Positions 9,376 to 18,282 are shown, counted from the stretch's first letter. The stretch is DNA of 64,000 nt from Corynebacterium sp. p3-SID1145 (GCA_025144245.1 JALXXC010000004.1:124001-188000), one strand, 5' to 3'. Notes: generated by a model not told the origin, from the sequence alone. Made by a program: numbers and translations.

Positions 9376-9771
9376 ATGGCCGACCGCATCCAGCTCACCG
9401 GTATTCGCCTCCACGCCGGCCACGGCGTGCTGCCGCACGAGGCGGAATACGGCCAGCCGTTCATCGTGGACATTACGGCCTGGCTCGACTTCGCCGACGC
9501 CGCGCGCGACGACGACCTGAACAAGACGGTCAATTACGCCGAGCTCGCCCACCTCGCGGCGGACACGGTGAAAGGTGCCCGCCGCGACTTGGTGGAGACA
9601 CTCGCTGCGCAGATCGCCGAGGACGCCATGGCCCGCTTCGAGCAGCTCCACGCCGTGGAGGTCACGGTGCACAAACCGCATGCGCCGGTGGGCCTCGTGC
9701 TCGATGACGTCGCCGTCACGGCCCGCCGTTCCCGCAAATCCGTTGCCGCCCGTGCGGGCGGACAGAGCTAG
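9376..9771 (+). CDS. folB: Dihydroneopterin aldolase
   Basis: This cytoplasmic enzyme of 131 residues splits dihydroneopterin to 6-hydroxymethyl-dihydropterin and glycolaldehyde. HAGHGVLPHEAEYGQPFIVD carries the expected catalytic Glu region, followed by the DDDLNKTVNYAELA and VEVTVHKPHAPVGLV motifs of the family. It starts on the base after the folP stop and is followed by folK after 9 bases. The Arg/Lys-rich end (RRSRKS) is a minor extension. Confidence 0.94.
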   Translation: MADRIQLTGIRLHAGHGVLPHEAEYGQPFIVDITAWLDFADAARDDDLNKTVNYAELAHLAADTVKGARRDLVETLAAQIAEDAMARFEQLHAVEVTVHKPHAPVGLVLDDVAVTARRSRKSVAARAGGQS

Positions 9772-9780
9772 GAGCGTCCC

Positions 9781-10254
9781 ATGCGTGCCGTGCTGTCGAC
9801 CGGGTCGAATATGGAGGACTCCCTCGCGCACCTGAAGTCGGTGGAAGACGATTTCGCTGGTGAGCTCGCCGCCGCCTCGCGCGTGTACCGCACTGCACCG
9901 TGGGGCGGGGTGGAGCAGGCCGACTTCTACAACCAGATCCTCATCGTCGACGTCGACGAGAGCCCCCATGAACTGCTCGCGCGCTGCCAACGTCTCGAGC
10001 GGCAGGCGCACCGCGTGCGCGAGGTCCGCTGGGGGCCGCGCACCCTGGACGTGGACATCGTCGCGCTTTTCGACGGCACCACCGGCGCCAGCATCACCCT
10101 CGACACCCCCGACTTGACCGTCCCGCACCCCCGCGCCCACGAGCGCGCCTTCGTACTGGTGCCGTGGCTCGAGGTGGATGGGAATGCGCGGTTGGGGGAG
10201 CAGGGCGTCGATAAGCTTGTTGCTGAACTCGACGACGAGGTGAACCCCCTATGA
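9781..10254 (+). CDS. folK: 6-hydroxymethyl-dihydropterin pyrophosphokinase
   Basis: It transfers pyrophosphate from ATP to 6-hydroxymethyl-dihydropterin, supplying FolP. Motifs seen: LSTGSNMEDSLAHL at the N-terminus, FYNQILIVDV, the HPPK signature RWGPRTLDVDIVAL at about residue 82, and PHPRAHERAFVLVPWLEVD. It has 157 residues, normal length. The stop overlaps the next start by 4 bases (ATGA). A CGTCGATAAGC word lies in the C-terminal codons at 10206-10216 (GVDKLV). Confidence 0.95.
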   Translation: MRAVLSTGSNMEDSLAHLKSVEDDFAGELAAASRVYRTAPWGGVEQADFYNQILIVDVDESPHELLARCQRLERQAHRVREVRWGPRTLDVDIVALFDGTTGASITLDTPDLTVPHPRAHERAFVLVPWLEVDGNARLGEQGVDKLVAELDDEVNPL

Positions 10255-10718
10255 ACCGCACCAACGTGACCGCCCTGGTAGGCGCCGCCGGCTTCTTCGC
10301 CGCGGCCGCTCTCATTCTGGTGCGGCGCTTTTACGGCGCGTGGCAAACGATCTCCCCTGTGTGGTCGGTGCCTGTGTGGGCTGTCGCCGCCCTGTGCGTG
10401 TTCCTCACCGTCATGGTGCGCCGCCGCCGCAAGGAAGGCCGCGTGGGGCTCGACCGCTCCCAGATCAACCCGATGATGATGGCGAACTTCATGGTCATCG
10501 GCAAGGCCAGTGCCTGGTCGGGGGCGATACTCGGCGGCATTTTCATCGGGCTGGCCGTGTGGGTTCTGCCCCACCTGGGCACCCTGGCCGCGGCCGACGC
10601 GGACCTGCCGGGCGTGGTCGCCGGCGCCCTCGGCGGCGTCGCTTTGGGCGTTTCTGGTGTGATTCTTGAACGCTCCTGCGAGGTGTCGCCGCCTGCCGAA
10701 GGTGAAGCTGCGGGTTAG
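10251..10718 (+). CDS. DUF3180 membrane protein
   Basis: This 155-residue protein has four hydrophobic segments (about 8-25, 35-52, 80-105 and 115-135) and a conserved cytoplasmic RRRRKEGRVGLDRSQINPMM stretch. This matches the DUF3180 family that follows folK in actinobacteria. Function is unknown. The 4-base overlap with folK places it in the folate operon, although no folate role is visible in the protein. Confidence 0.85.
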   Translation: MNRTNVTALVGAAGFFAAAALILVRRFYGAWQTISPVWSVPVWAVAALCVFLTVMVRRRRKEGRVGLDRSQINPMMMANFMVIGKASAWSGAILGGIFIGLAVWVLPHLGTLAAADADLPGVVAGALGGVALGVSGVILERSCEVSPPAEGEAAG

Positions 10719-10728
10719 AGTGTTGGGC

Positions 10729-12045
10729 ATGACTGCGGAAAATCGGTCGCGCGACGGCGGCAATGTGTGGATGATCGTCCTGATCGCTTTGGCACTCATT
10801 GCCACGGTGATCATGCTGTTCAGCGATTCCGCGGTGTGGCTGCAAGTCGCCCTCCTGGCCGCCCTGTGGGCCGCGATCTGCGGCTTCCTACTGGTTTCCC
10901 GCACCCGCAACGACCGCGACCGTGCACGCGCTGAGCTCGATGCCCGCGAGCGCGAGTACCGCGCTGAGATCGAAACTCTCCGCGCCCGCAGCGACGCCGA
11001 CCGTTACGCACTCGAGGCCGCCCGCGCCGGCGAGGGTCTCCCGCCCGCAGCCGACTTGGAAGTCCTCCGCGAGATCCGCGCCGAGCTGGCCACCCTGCGT
11101 GCCCAGCTCGAGGATCTTTCCGGCCGCGAGTTCGGCTACGAGCCTGCTGCCCTCCAAGCCGAGGCCCGCCGTGTCAAGGAGATCGAGGCCCGCGCCAGCC
11201 GCGTCGCCCCGTCAGCCCAGGCCCAGACCGCTCCGGCGCAGCCTGTCCAGCCCGCTCAGCCGGCGCACCACGGCCAGCACGAGCGGCAGGCACAACCGCA
11301 GCAGCCTCAGCAGCCGCAGCCGAAACCCCAGCCCACGCCACAGCCGCAGCCGAAACCCCAGCCCACGCCACAGCCGCAGGCCCGTCCGGTGTCCCACGCG
11401 CACCCGCGCCCGGAGCCGGTTGCGCAGGAGAACCCGTTCCACCAGCAGCGCCAGGAGCCGGCCCGTCCGCAGCAGGCCGCCCAACACCAGCAGCCGGGTG
11501 AGCCGCAGCGCGCCCAGTCCACCCGCTGGAACGCCCCGAGCGCGAACGAGCAGACCTCCCGTTTGGAACCGGTGCGCGACGCCGACGAGAAGCAGGCGAT
11601 CAACGCGTTGACTAAGCAGGCCCAGCAAGAGACGCCGCAGCAGTCGCCGAAACCGCAGGCACGGCCCGCGGCGCAGGGCACCTCGCGGGTGCAGGGTGCA
11701 CCGTCCTCCGAGGCAGTCGCGGGCCGAGTGGGCACGCACCGTGCACCGGAGGGCCGCAACCCGCTGACGGACCTCATCCGCGAGCGCCAGGAGGAGCTCG
11801 AGCGCGAGCGTGTTGAGCGTGAGCGCGCCGACCGCGAGCGCCGCCAGCGTGAGGAGCAGGAGCGGAAGCGTCGTGAAGCGGAGCAGCGCGCACGCGAAGA
11901 AGAGGCACGCCGCGCAGAGGAAGCACGCCGCGCGGAAGCTGAGGCGCAGGAGCAGGAATCCCGCGGACGCCGCCGCGCGGACGAGAACCGCGAAGGTTCG
12001 TTGAGTGTCGCTGAGCTGCTTGCACGCAGCAAGAAGGGCCAGTAG
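10729..12045 (+). CDS. DUF6779-type membrane protein with Pro/Gln-rich and coiled-coil regions
   Basis: From ATG 10729 the protein has 438 residues. Two hydrophobic segments (about 13-33 and 37-57) are followed by a helical region (about 60-150), a long Pro/Gln-rich stretch (about 165-300) and a highly charged Arg/Glu coiled coil (about 345-425) ending LSVAELLARSKKGQ. The domain arrangement fits the DUF6779 protein found next to DUF3180 in mycobacteria and corynebacteria. The start is chosen because TAGAGT (10716-10721) lies 7 bases upstream with no Shine-Dalgarno, the pattern of a leaderless transcript. A 30-base segment is duplicated exactly in tandem (11311-11340 and 11341-11370). Role unknown; a scaffold at the membrane is plausible. 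Confidence 0.75.
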   Translation: MTAENRSRDGGNVWMIVLIALALIATVIMLFSDSAVWLQVALLAALWAAICGFLLVSRTRNDRDRARAELDAREREYRAEIETLRARSDADRYALEAARAGEGLPPAADLEVLREIRAELATLRAQLEDLSGREFGYEPAALQAEARRVKEIEARASRVAPSAQAQTAPAQPVQPAQPAHHGQHERQAQPQQPQQPQPKPQPTPQPQPKPQPTPQPQARPVSHAHPRPEPVAQENPFHQQRQEPARPQQAAQHQQPGEPQRAQSTRWNAPSANEQTSRLEPVRDADEKQAINALTKQAQQETPQQSPKPQARPAAQGTSRVQGAPSSEAVAGRVGTHRAPEGRNPLTDLIRERQEELERERVERERADRERRQREEQERKRREAEQRAREEEARRAEEARRAEAEAQEQESRGRRRADENREGSLSVAELLARSKKGQ

Positions 12046-12701
12046 TGCATCCACCGCGCCTGCGGGTGTGGGCCGCCTACGGCAGCACGCTCTCTGACGA
12101 ACTCGCGCGCGTGGGGCACGCAGTCACCGTCGATACGCCCGTCGCGGAAGCGGCGAACAATGATCTGCTGCTTATCGACGCCACCGATCCCTCCCACACC
12201 CGCGCCCTCATCGCCGCTGTGGAACCGCACCTCCGGCACGGCCAGATGGTGCTGCACACGCTTCTCGACGAGGGCGTGCAGCTCCTCGACCCGCTGGAGG
12301 TTCGCGGTGCGGTGGTCATGGCCGCGCACCACATCTTCGACGACATCTGGGTGACAGCAGCGGCGGACGAGCTGGGGGAGGCGACTGTGAGTCTGCTCAT
12401 CAGCGAGATCGGCGGCACCCCCATCCCCGTGGACGACGCTCAACGCCCGGTGCTCATGGCTGCGCAGCGTCTCCGGGCGCTGGAATTCGAGGTGCGGCTC
12501 GACGCCTACACCCTTCTTCGTGGCGAGATCCCCGGCATCGAGGTGAAGGCCGATGAATTCCTGAGCGGGGGCGAGCGGCCCTACCCCTACCCGCAAAGCG
12601 CGGAAGCGATTGAGGCAATGCGCTTGGCGATCGCGGACCCAGGAGCACGTGAGCTATATGAGGGGTTGGAACGGCGTGCTGGGAGGCGCAACAAAGCGTA
12701 G
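12045..12701 (+). CDS. 6PGD-fold (Rossmann-like) protein upstream of panC
   Basis: This 218-residue protein starts at a GTG that overlaps the previous stop by one base (TAGTG). The N-terminal half resembles a Rossmann-like fold (RLRVWAAYGS, then NDLLLIDATDPSHTRALI, MVLHTL, GAVVMAAHHIF), and the C-terminal half is helical. Members of this family sit directly before panC in mycobacteria and corynebacteria. There is no clear nucleotide-binding Gly-x-Gly-x-x-Gly, so a dehydrogenase activity is not supported. It carries a reversed CGTCGATAAGC word at 12170-12180. Confidence 0.7.
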   Translation: MHPPRLRVWAAYGSTLSDELARVGHAVTVDTPVAEAANNDLLLIDATDPSHTRALIAAVEPHLRHGQMVLHTLLDEGVQLLDPLEVRGAVVMAAHHIFDDIWVTAAADELGEATVSLLISEIGGTPIPVDDAQRPVLMAAQRLRALEFEVRLDAYTLLRGEIPGIEVKADEFLSGGERPYPYPQSAEAIEAMRLAIADPGARELYEGLERRAGRRNKA

Positions 12702-12727
12702 CGCCCCCGCACCGTACGCTGGAGCCC

Positions 12728-13531
12728 ATGAGTTTCGAACCTGGGAAAGCTGTCGTGGTGACGGATCCCGCGCAGCTGGCCACGTACGGCCGCGCGTTCC
12801 GCAAGACCGGTAAACGAGTCGTCCTCGTGCCGCTAGGCACGGGCCTGCACGCGGGGCACATCGCGTTGATCCGCGCCGCGAAGTCGCTGCTCGGTGGGGT
12901 GGTCATGGTGACCTACAGCGGGAATGAGGTACCGGAAGATTTCGCGCGGGAGCACGTCGACGTCGTCTTCCACGGCGACCTGGACACCCCCGTGCGCGTG
13001 AGGCCGCAGCTCGACCACCTCGAAGACCCGCACGCGATCGCGGAGGCCGTCACCCGCACTGTCGCCGCGGTGAACGCGACGCACGCCACCGACGTCGTGG
13101 TGGGGGAGAAGGACTTCGAGGAGCTCGTCGCGCTCCAGCAGGTGGTCAGCGGTTTGCGGATGGAGGTCCAGCTGCACAGCCTGCCCACCGTCCGTGCGGG
13201 CAACGGTGTCGCGATGTCGTTGCGCAACGAGAACGTGCCAGAGGAGCTTCACGACGCCGCCCTCGCCCTCTCCGCCGCTCTCACCGCCGGCGCGCACGCC
13301 GCCGAGCACGGTCCCGACACTGTGCTGTCGACCGCCCGCGGTGTCCTCGAAGCCGCCGGCATCGCGCCCGACTACCTGGCCCTGCGCTCCCTGTCCTTCG
13401 GCGAGGCGCCCGCCGTCGGTGACGCTCGCCTCCTCGCCGCCGCGACCTTCGGAGATGTGCGCCTGATCGACAACGTCGGCGTGCCCGTCGGCGTCGGTTT
13501 CAAGAACATGGGTGAGCAGCCTGAGCTTTAA
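12728..13531 (+). CDS. panC: Divergent pantoate-beta-alanine ligase-like protein
   Basis: Its 267 residues align with PanC, which joins pantoate and beta-alanine using ATP. The HIGH-like segment is GLHAGHIALIRAAK, the middle motif VVVGEKDFEELVALQQVV, and the lysine/serine loop MSLRNENV, in the right order. Several usual residues differ: PTMGALH is PLGTGLH, the FVNPxQF-type segment is VTYSGNEV, and MSSRN is MSLRN. It may be a weakly active or re-purposed paralogue, so the symbol marks the family rather than proven activity. TACGCT lies 7 bases before ATG (leaderless pattern). Confidence 0.7.
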   Translation: MSFEPGKAVVVTDPAQLATYGRAFRKTGKRVVLVPLGTGLHAGHIALIRAAKSLLGGVVMVTYSGNEVPEDFAREHVDVVFHGDLDTPVRVRPQLDHLEDPHAIAEAVTRTVAAVNATHATDVVVGEKDFEELVALQQVVSGLRMEVQLHSLPTVRAGNGVAMSLRNENVPEELHDAALALSAALTAGAHAAEHGPDTVLSTARGVLEAAGIAPDYLALRSLSFGEAPAVGDARLLAAATFGDVRLIDNVGVPVGVGFKNMGEQPEL

Positions 13532-13567
13532 AACTGGCGCCGCGCTATGTTTAATGCGGCAGTTTTT
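13531..13567 (+). terminator. Likely intrinsic terminator after panC
   Basis: An imperfect hairpin pairs AAACTG...GCCGC with GCGGCAGTTT, with a loop around 13543-13555 and five T at 13563-13567. It begins at the panC stop codon. Confidence 0.6.
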
Positions 13568-13620
13568 CCCGCGCCGGCCGCGCCCCGGCCATTGATTGAG
13601 GACCGATAAGGACCACCGCT

Positions 13621-14799
13621 TTGGCACACCACAATTTCTACGACTCGCTCGGACTCGACCGCAGCAAAGACGCAGACACGCTGGGCAAGGAGATCGATCA
13701 GCGCCTCAAAGCGCCGTCGTTGAGCGATGCCGCCCGCGACGAACTCCAGGTCGCCCGCCGCATTCTCGGCGACTCCGGTCGCCGGAAGATCTACGACACG
13801 CGTCTCGACGACCCCACCGCCCCCACCATCGACGTGCCCGCCCTTCGCCAGATGGCGGCCGCCGATCCTGACTCGGGTGCGGCGGGCACTAACTCGGCCT
13901 CTAAGCCGAAGCGCAAGAAGCCGAAGCAGTACTTCCCGGACACCAACCCAAACGCCGAGGCCGTGCGCTCGGGCCAGACCGCCGCCTCCCCGCAGGGAGC
14001 CCCCGAATGGAACCCGGGCTTCACAGACACCACGAGCATCCCCGTCTACCAGGGGCCGGCCCCGACGGGGCAGTTCCCGGGCCAGTACAGCTTCCCTGGG
14101 CAGCTCCCCGGCCAGCCGCGCTACCAGACACCGGGTGCGCCGGGCGCACCGGGTGTTCCAGGGACGCAGGCGGGCCAGCAGGGGCAGGCCGCGCCCACGG
14201 CGCCGACAGCGCAGACCGGCCAAGCCAGCCAGACGAGCCAGCTCGACCAGAACGGGCAGAACGGGCAGAACGGGCAGACGGGCGACGGCAGCACCGCAGC
14301 ACCAGCCAAGAAAGGTGCGTCGCCGTGGCTCGTCGGCGCGATCGTGGTAGTGCTGCTCGGCATCGCCGCCGGCGGCTGGTGGCTGTGGAGCAACCAGGGG
14401 GAGGAGTGGAACGCCGAAGAGCAGCAGATGGCCGACACCTTCCCCCAGATCATCTCCGAAGAATCCGGCCAAAAGGGATGGTTGGGCATGAAGTGCGAGT
14501 CCATGCCGGCCACCAACGGTGAAGAGGCGCGCATCCGCTGCTCCGACAGCAAGCTCGGCGTGAGCATCATGGACTACGGCTCCGAAAGCAACCGCGACGC
14601 GCAGCTTCCGGAAGGGGACGCCGAGGTCATCGGCAACAACGTGTGTTCGGCTCGCTCCTACAAGATGGAGGGCGTGACCCCGCCGGCGTACCGCATCGCC
14701 CCAGAGGGCGCGGATGCGCAGTACCTGCTCGTGGTCAACGGCGGCGAAGCCGAGAGCAAGCGCATGTACCTGAACCTGTGCGAGAAATCGCGTGGCTAA
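13621..14799 (+). CDS. J-domain-like, single-pass membrane protein
   Basis: The start codon is TTG (13621), the only plausible start. The 392 residues begin NFYDSLGLDRSKDADTLGKE and ARRILGDSGRRKIYDTRLDD, which follow the shape of a DnaJ J-domain but have no HPD tripeptide. A Pro/Gln/Gly-rich linker with QNGQNGQNGQTG repeats (9-base units at 14251-14277) follows. One transmembrane helix (about residues 237-257) and an outside domain of about 135 residues with three or four cysteines end the protein. Without HPD it should not stimulate DnaK. It sits between panC and lysS and its stop overlaps the following lipoprotein gene by 8 bases. Function unknown. Confidence 0.65.
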   Translation: MAHHNFYDSLGLDRSKDADTLGKEIDQRLKAPSLSDAARDELQVARRILGDSGRRKIYDTRLDDPTAPTIDVPALRQMAAADPDSGAAGTNSASKPKRKKPKQYFPDTNPNAEAVRSGQTAASPQGAPEWNPGFTDTTSIPVYQGPAPTGQFPGQYSFPGQLPGQPRYQTPGAPGAPGVPGTQAGQQGQAAPTAPTAQTGQASQTSQLDQNGQNGQNGQTGDGSTAAPAKKGASPWLVGAIVVVLLGIAAGGWWLWSNQGEEWNAEEQQMADTFPQIISEESGQKGWLGMKCESMPATNGEEARIRCSDSKLGVSIMDYGSESNRDAQLPEGDAEVIGNNVCSARSYKMEGVTPPAYRIAPEGADAQYLLVVNGGEAESKRMYLNLCEKSRG

Positions 14800-14950
14800 G
14801 GCACGCCCTGCCCGACAGCTGGCGCTGCTCGCCTGCGCGGCGGCGGGGCTGACGCTCTCCGGGTGCTCACAGAACCTGAAGGAGGCTCAGGAGCCGGTGC
14901 TGGAGACTGTGTCGTCGATAAGCAAAAAGCGTAACCCACGGAAACGGTGA
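14792..14950 (+). CDS. Small lipoprotein, 52 residues
   Basis: A GTG at 14792, inside the end of the previous gene, opens a frame to TGA at 14948-14950. The product has a basic start (AKARPARQ), a hydrophobic core (LALLACAAAG) and a clear lipobox LSGC, then about 27 mostly polar residues ending KKRNPRKR. The complete lipoprotein signal in such a short frame and the 8-base overlap argue for a real gene, although the very basic C-terminus is odd. A CGTCGATAAGC word at 14913-14923 is read here as SSIS, using the rare codon ATA. It could be the 5' remainder of a longer lipoprotein. Confidence 0.55.
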   Translation: MAKARPARQLALLACAAAGLTLSGCSQNLKEAQEPVLETVSSISKKRNPRKR

Positions 14951-15018
14951 GCTCGATGACCCGCCTGTGTGGACCCTTCCCGACTATTGGTGATCCGAAG
15001 CGACTACGGTAGAGCAAC

Positions 15019-16572
15019 GTGACTACCCAGGACCTTTCAGAGCAGCAGCAGATCCGCCGCGCCAAGCGCGAAAAACTCCTCGAGCAGGGCAAGGACGCGT
15101 ACCCGGTCGAGGTGGACCGGACGACGTCGCTGCGCGATTTACGCGCGAAGTACGTCGTCGCCACCGACGAGAACCCGGCCGAGGACGCCGACGGCGTGAC
15201 CGTGCTCGAAGCCGGCCAGGAAACGCAGGACGAAGTCGCCGTCGCTGGCCGCATCATGTTCCAGCGCAACACCGGCAAGCTCTGCTTCGCCACCCTGCAG
15301 GAGGGCGACGGCACCCAATTGCAGGTCATGCTGTCCCTGGCTGAGGTCGGCGAAGAGTCCCTGGCCGACTGGAAGGCTGACACCGACCTGGGCGACATCG
15401 TCTCCGTGCGCGGACGTGTCATCGCCTCCAAGCGCGGCGAGCTGTCCGTCATGGCGAAGTCCTGGCACATGGCGTCGAAGGCGCTGCGCCCGCTGCCCGT
15501 CGCGTTCGCCGACATGAACGAAGAGCAGCGCGTTCGCTACCGCTACACCGACCTGATCATGCGCGAGGACGCCCGGACGAACGCGCTGACCCGCATCAAG
15601 GTCATCGCCGCGCTGCGCAAGTATCTCACGGGCCTGGACTTCGTCGAGGTGGAGACCCCGATGTTGCAGACCCTCCACGGCGGTGCCGCGGCGCGTCCGT
15701 TCCAGACCCGCTCCAACGCCCTCGACATCGACCTGTTCTTGCGTATCGCGCCTGAGCTCTACCTCAAGCGTTGCGTCGTCGGCGGCCTCGAGCGCGTCTT
15801 CGAGATCAACCGCAACTTCCGCAACGAGGGCGTCGACAGCTCCCACAGCCCCGAATTCACCATGATGGAGACCTACCAGGCGTGGGGCACCTACAAAGAA
15901 GGCGCTGAGACCATCAAGGGTGCTGTCCAGTTCTGCGCCCAGGAGGTCTTCGGTTCCACCACCGTCACGCTTGCCGACGGCACCTCCTACGACCTCGGCG
16001 GCGAGTGGAAAGTCCTCGAAATGTACCCGTCGTTGAATGAGGCCCTCGAGCGCAAATTCCCGGGCCAGCCCGAGGTCACCATCGACTCCACCGTCGACGA
16101 GCTCAAAGCCGTCGCCGCCACCATCGGTCTCAAGGTGCCGGAAAACGCCGGCTGGGGCCACGGCAAGCTCGTCGAGGAAATCTGGGAAGAGCTCTGCTCC
16201 GACCAGCTTTACGAGCCGACCTTCGTGATCAACTTCCCAGTCGAGACCTCCCCGCTCACCCGCGACCACCGCTCCAAGCCGCGTGTGACCGAGAAGTGGG
16301 ACCTCTACGTCCGCGGCTTCGAGCTGGCCACCGGCTACTCCGAGCTCGTCGACCCCGTCATCCAGCGCGAGCGCTTCGAGGACCAGGCCCGCCTCGCCGC
16401 CGACGGCGATGACGAAGCCATGGTGCTCGACGAGGACTTCCTCGCCGCCATGGAGCAGGGCATGCCGCCCACAGCCGGCACCGGCATGGGCATCGACCGC
16501 CTGCTCATGGCTCTGACCGGCCTGGGCATCCGCGAGACCGTCCTCTTCCCGATGGTTCGCCCCGAGGCGTAG
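15019..16572 (+). CDS. lysS: Lysyl-tRNA synthetase, class II
   Basis: This 517-residue enzyme charges tRNA-Lys. The N-terminal OB fold (about 65-160, [20 protein letters not shown]) is followed by the class II core: motif 1 [21 protein letters not shown], motif 2 [20 protein letters not shown] and motif 3 [15 protein letters not shown]. The start is GTG, with TACGGT 8 bases upstream and no Shine-Dalgarno. The place between panC and clpC is conserved in actinobacteria. Confidence 0.96.
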   Translation: MTTQDLSEQQQIRRAKREKLLEQGKDAYPVEVDRTTSLRDLRAKYVVATDENPAEDADGVTVLEAGQETQDEVAVAGRIMFQRNTGKLCFATLQEGDGTQLQVMLSLAEVGEESLADWKADTDLGDIVSVRGRVIASKRGELSVMAKSWHMASKALRPLPVAFADMNEEQRVRYRYTDLIMREDARTNALTRIKVIAALRKYLTGLDFVEVETPMLQTLHGGAAARPFQTRSNALDIDLFLRIAPELYLKRCVVGGLERVFEINRNFRNEGVDSSHSPEFTMMETYQAWGTYKEGAETIKGAVQFCAQEVFGSTTVTLADGTSYDLGGEWKVLEMYPSLNEALERKFPGQPEVTIDSTVDELKAVAATIGLKVPENAGWGHGKLVEEIWEELCSDQLYEPTFVINFPVETSPLTRDHRSKPRVTEKWDLYVRGFELATGYSELVDPVIQRERFEDQARLAADGDDEAMVLDEDFLAAMEQGMPPTAGTGMGIDRLLMALTGLGIRETVLFPMVRPEA

Positions 16573-16673
16573 GACACCGTTAGGCGCGCTCCCGGTTGCC
16601 GGCTCGACTGGCCTCGTTTCACGTTGTCGCGCTTAGACACGTGGCGGCATGACTGACGGGATAAAGTGAATTC

Positions 16674-17612
16674 ATGCGCTCATTTTCCCGCCCTATTTTG
16701 TCCGCAGTCTGCGGCATTGTTCTCGTTTCCTCCGTCGCAGTCGGCTGCTCCGGTGGGTCGATCGAAGAACCAGAATTGACCAAAATCAGCTCCGACTCCA
16801 GCAGCGCTGAAGCAGAGGCTGAAGACGAGCCCTCCGCATCACCGGAGCCGGTGTCTAACGGATCTAAGCCCGATTGCTCGCCCGAGGCGGTGGAGCGTTC
16901 AGTGGGGCACGAAGGTGAACAATGGGTCGTCATGGAGTGCGAGGGCGACTTCGCCTTCGTCGGTCAAAGCGACAGCGACTTCGTTTTCCCAGTCATGTGG
17001 GAAGACGGGAAGTGGACTACCTTCAAGGCTGACGGGCGACTTGAAGACGGAATCCAGCCAGCGTGCTACAACAAGTCCACGCTTGATCGTCTCGGTGTCG
17101 GTCCCCGCGTCAGGGCGCATCTTTATGATTGCGCCTCGGAGAAGCTTTTCGGCGGGAACGGGAACTCGGGTGGCTCCGGTTCATCGGGTGGTGGCGGTCA
17201 ATCCGGCTACCCGAGGAGAAACAGCGACGGGTACATCGTCGAGGTGGGGCTCGGCGAAGCTGGGCAGAAGGCCTCGTTTCCAGCGTGCGACGGACGCTAC
17301 ATTCTGCTCCTCGATTCGGTGGTCGACTCTGGCGATGGCTTAGATACGTTCTATGAGTTAGCTGAGGCTGTTTTGCACGCTAACCCCTCTGGTAAGGAAT
17401 TCACCGTCCCGGGCCAGTGTGACTCGCTGCGCAAGAGCGTCCACGGAAACGACATCTACCCAGTCTATTTGGACTTCGGTTCCGACATGGCGGCAGCCTG
17501 CAGAGCGAAGTCTACCTACGGAGGCAGTGTCCGCCCGCTGAAGAATGGATCTTTCCCCGGTGCCTCTGACTCGGACGTTGATGAAGTGCGGGGCGCTCTC
17601 GACCCCTGTTAA
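16674..17612 (+). CDS. Secreted lipoprotein of unknown function
   Basis: A 312-residue protein with a lipoprotein signal (hydrophobic core about 8-24, lipobox AVGC at 22-25). An acidic Ser/Glu linker follows, then about 80 residues with a repeated aromatic beta pattern, a Gly/Ser hinge (GGSGSSGGGG) and a C-terminal domain with cysteines ending DPC. There is no recognised domain. TAAAGT ends 6 bases before the ATG, so the message is probably leaderless. The preceding 100 bases (16573-16673) hold nothing else that I can identify. Confidence 0.65.
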   Translation: MRSFSRPILSAVCGIVLVSSVAVGCSGGSIEEPELTKISSDSSSAEAEAEDEPSASPEPVSNGSKPDCSPEAVERSVGHEGEQWVVMECEGDFAFVGQSDSDFVFPVMWEDGKWTTFKADGRLEDGIQPACYNKSTLDRLGVGPRVRAHLYDCASEKLFGGNGNSGGSGSSGGGGQSGYPRRNSDGYIVEVGLGEAGQKASFPACDGRYILLLDSVVDSGDGLDTFYELAEAVLHANPSGKEFTVPGQCDSLRKSVHGNDIYPVYLDFGSDMAAACRAKSTYGGSVRPLKNGSFPGASDSDVDEVRGALDPC

Positions 17613-17752
17613 ACCGTGCCGGTGCCGGATTGGGCCTAGCCGGCGCTCGACGGTGAGCGTGGGCCGGGATGAAGCTGATTACGAATCTCGCACGAAACGC
17701 AACGGCGCGATAAAGTCTTCCTAGACTGTTGATCTTTGAAAGGACCCACCCC

Positions 17753-18223
17753 ATGAGCACCTCTTGGCAGGGCAACTCCCACGCCCAGCAATACGACAAA
17801 GACGGTCTGCCCGTGAATAACTCCGGTGCAGGCTCCAACAACGACTACTACGCGGCATTCGCTCAGCCGCAGCAGCCGCAGCAGACTCAGTACTCCCAGC
17901 CGCAGTATGGTCAGCCCCAGCAGGGCCAGGTGCAGCCGTACAACCAGTACCAGCAGCCGATGGCGACGCCGAAGAACAAGATCGTCGCCGCGTTGTTGTT
18001 CTTCTTCTTGGGTGAACTGGGAATCGGCAACTTTTATATGGGGCAGACCAACCTCGGTATCACCAAGCTGGTCCTGTTCTTCATCGGCGTTTTCACCTTC
18101 ATCTTCATCATCGGCGCCGTGATTCTCGGTGCACTGTGGATCTGGAAGATGGTCGAGTTCGTCATGGTTCTCACCGGCGGCGGTGGATACGACCGAGACG
18201 CGAACGGCGTGCCGCTGCGGTAG
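17753..18223 (+). CDS. TM2 domain membrane protein
   Basis: The protein has 156 residues from ATG 17753 (GAAAGGA about 9 bases upstream). The first 70 residues are rich in Gln, Pro and Tyr (QPQYGQPQQGQVQPY). Then comes a TM2 domain: KNKIVAALLFFFLGELGIGN, a short turn with FYMGQTNLGITK, and a second helix with FTFIFIIGAVILGALWIWKM. TM2 proteins are small two-helix membrane proteins of unclear role. A strong terminator follows. Confidence 0.85.
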   Translation: MSTSWQGNSHAQQYDKDGLPVNNSGAGSNNDYYAAFAQPQQPQQTQYSQPQYGQPQQGQVQPYNQYQQPMATPKNKIVAALLFFFLGELGIGNFYMGQTNLGITKLVLFFIGVFTFIFIIGAVILGALWIWKMVEFVMVLTGGGGYDRDANGVPLR

Positions 18224-18242
18224 CCGGCTGTAGCCGTAATTT

Positions 18243-18282
18243 GACCTGGGTGTTCGTTGTTGACCGACGCCCGGGTCTTTTT
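18243..18282 (+). terminator. Intrinsic terminator after the TM2 gene
   Basis: The stem pairs GACCTGGGTG with CGCCCGGGTC (including G-T pairs), followed by TCTTTTT. It lies 20 bases after the TM2 stop and separates it from ptsI. The rest of the gap to ptsI (18283-18364) holds only a GAAAGGA Shine-Dalgarno. Confidence 0.75.
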
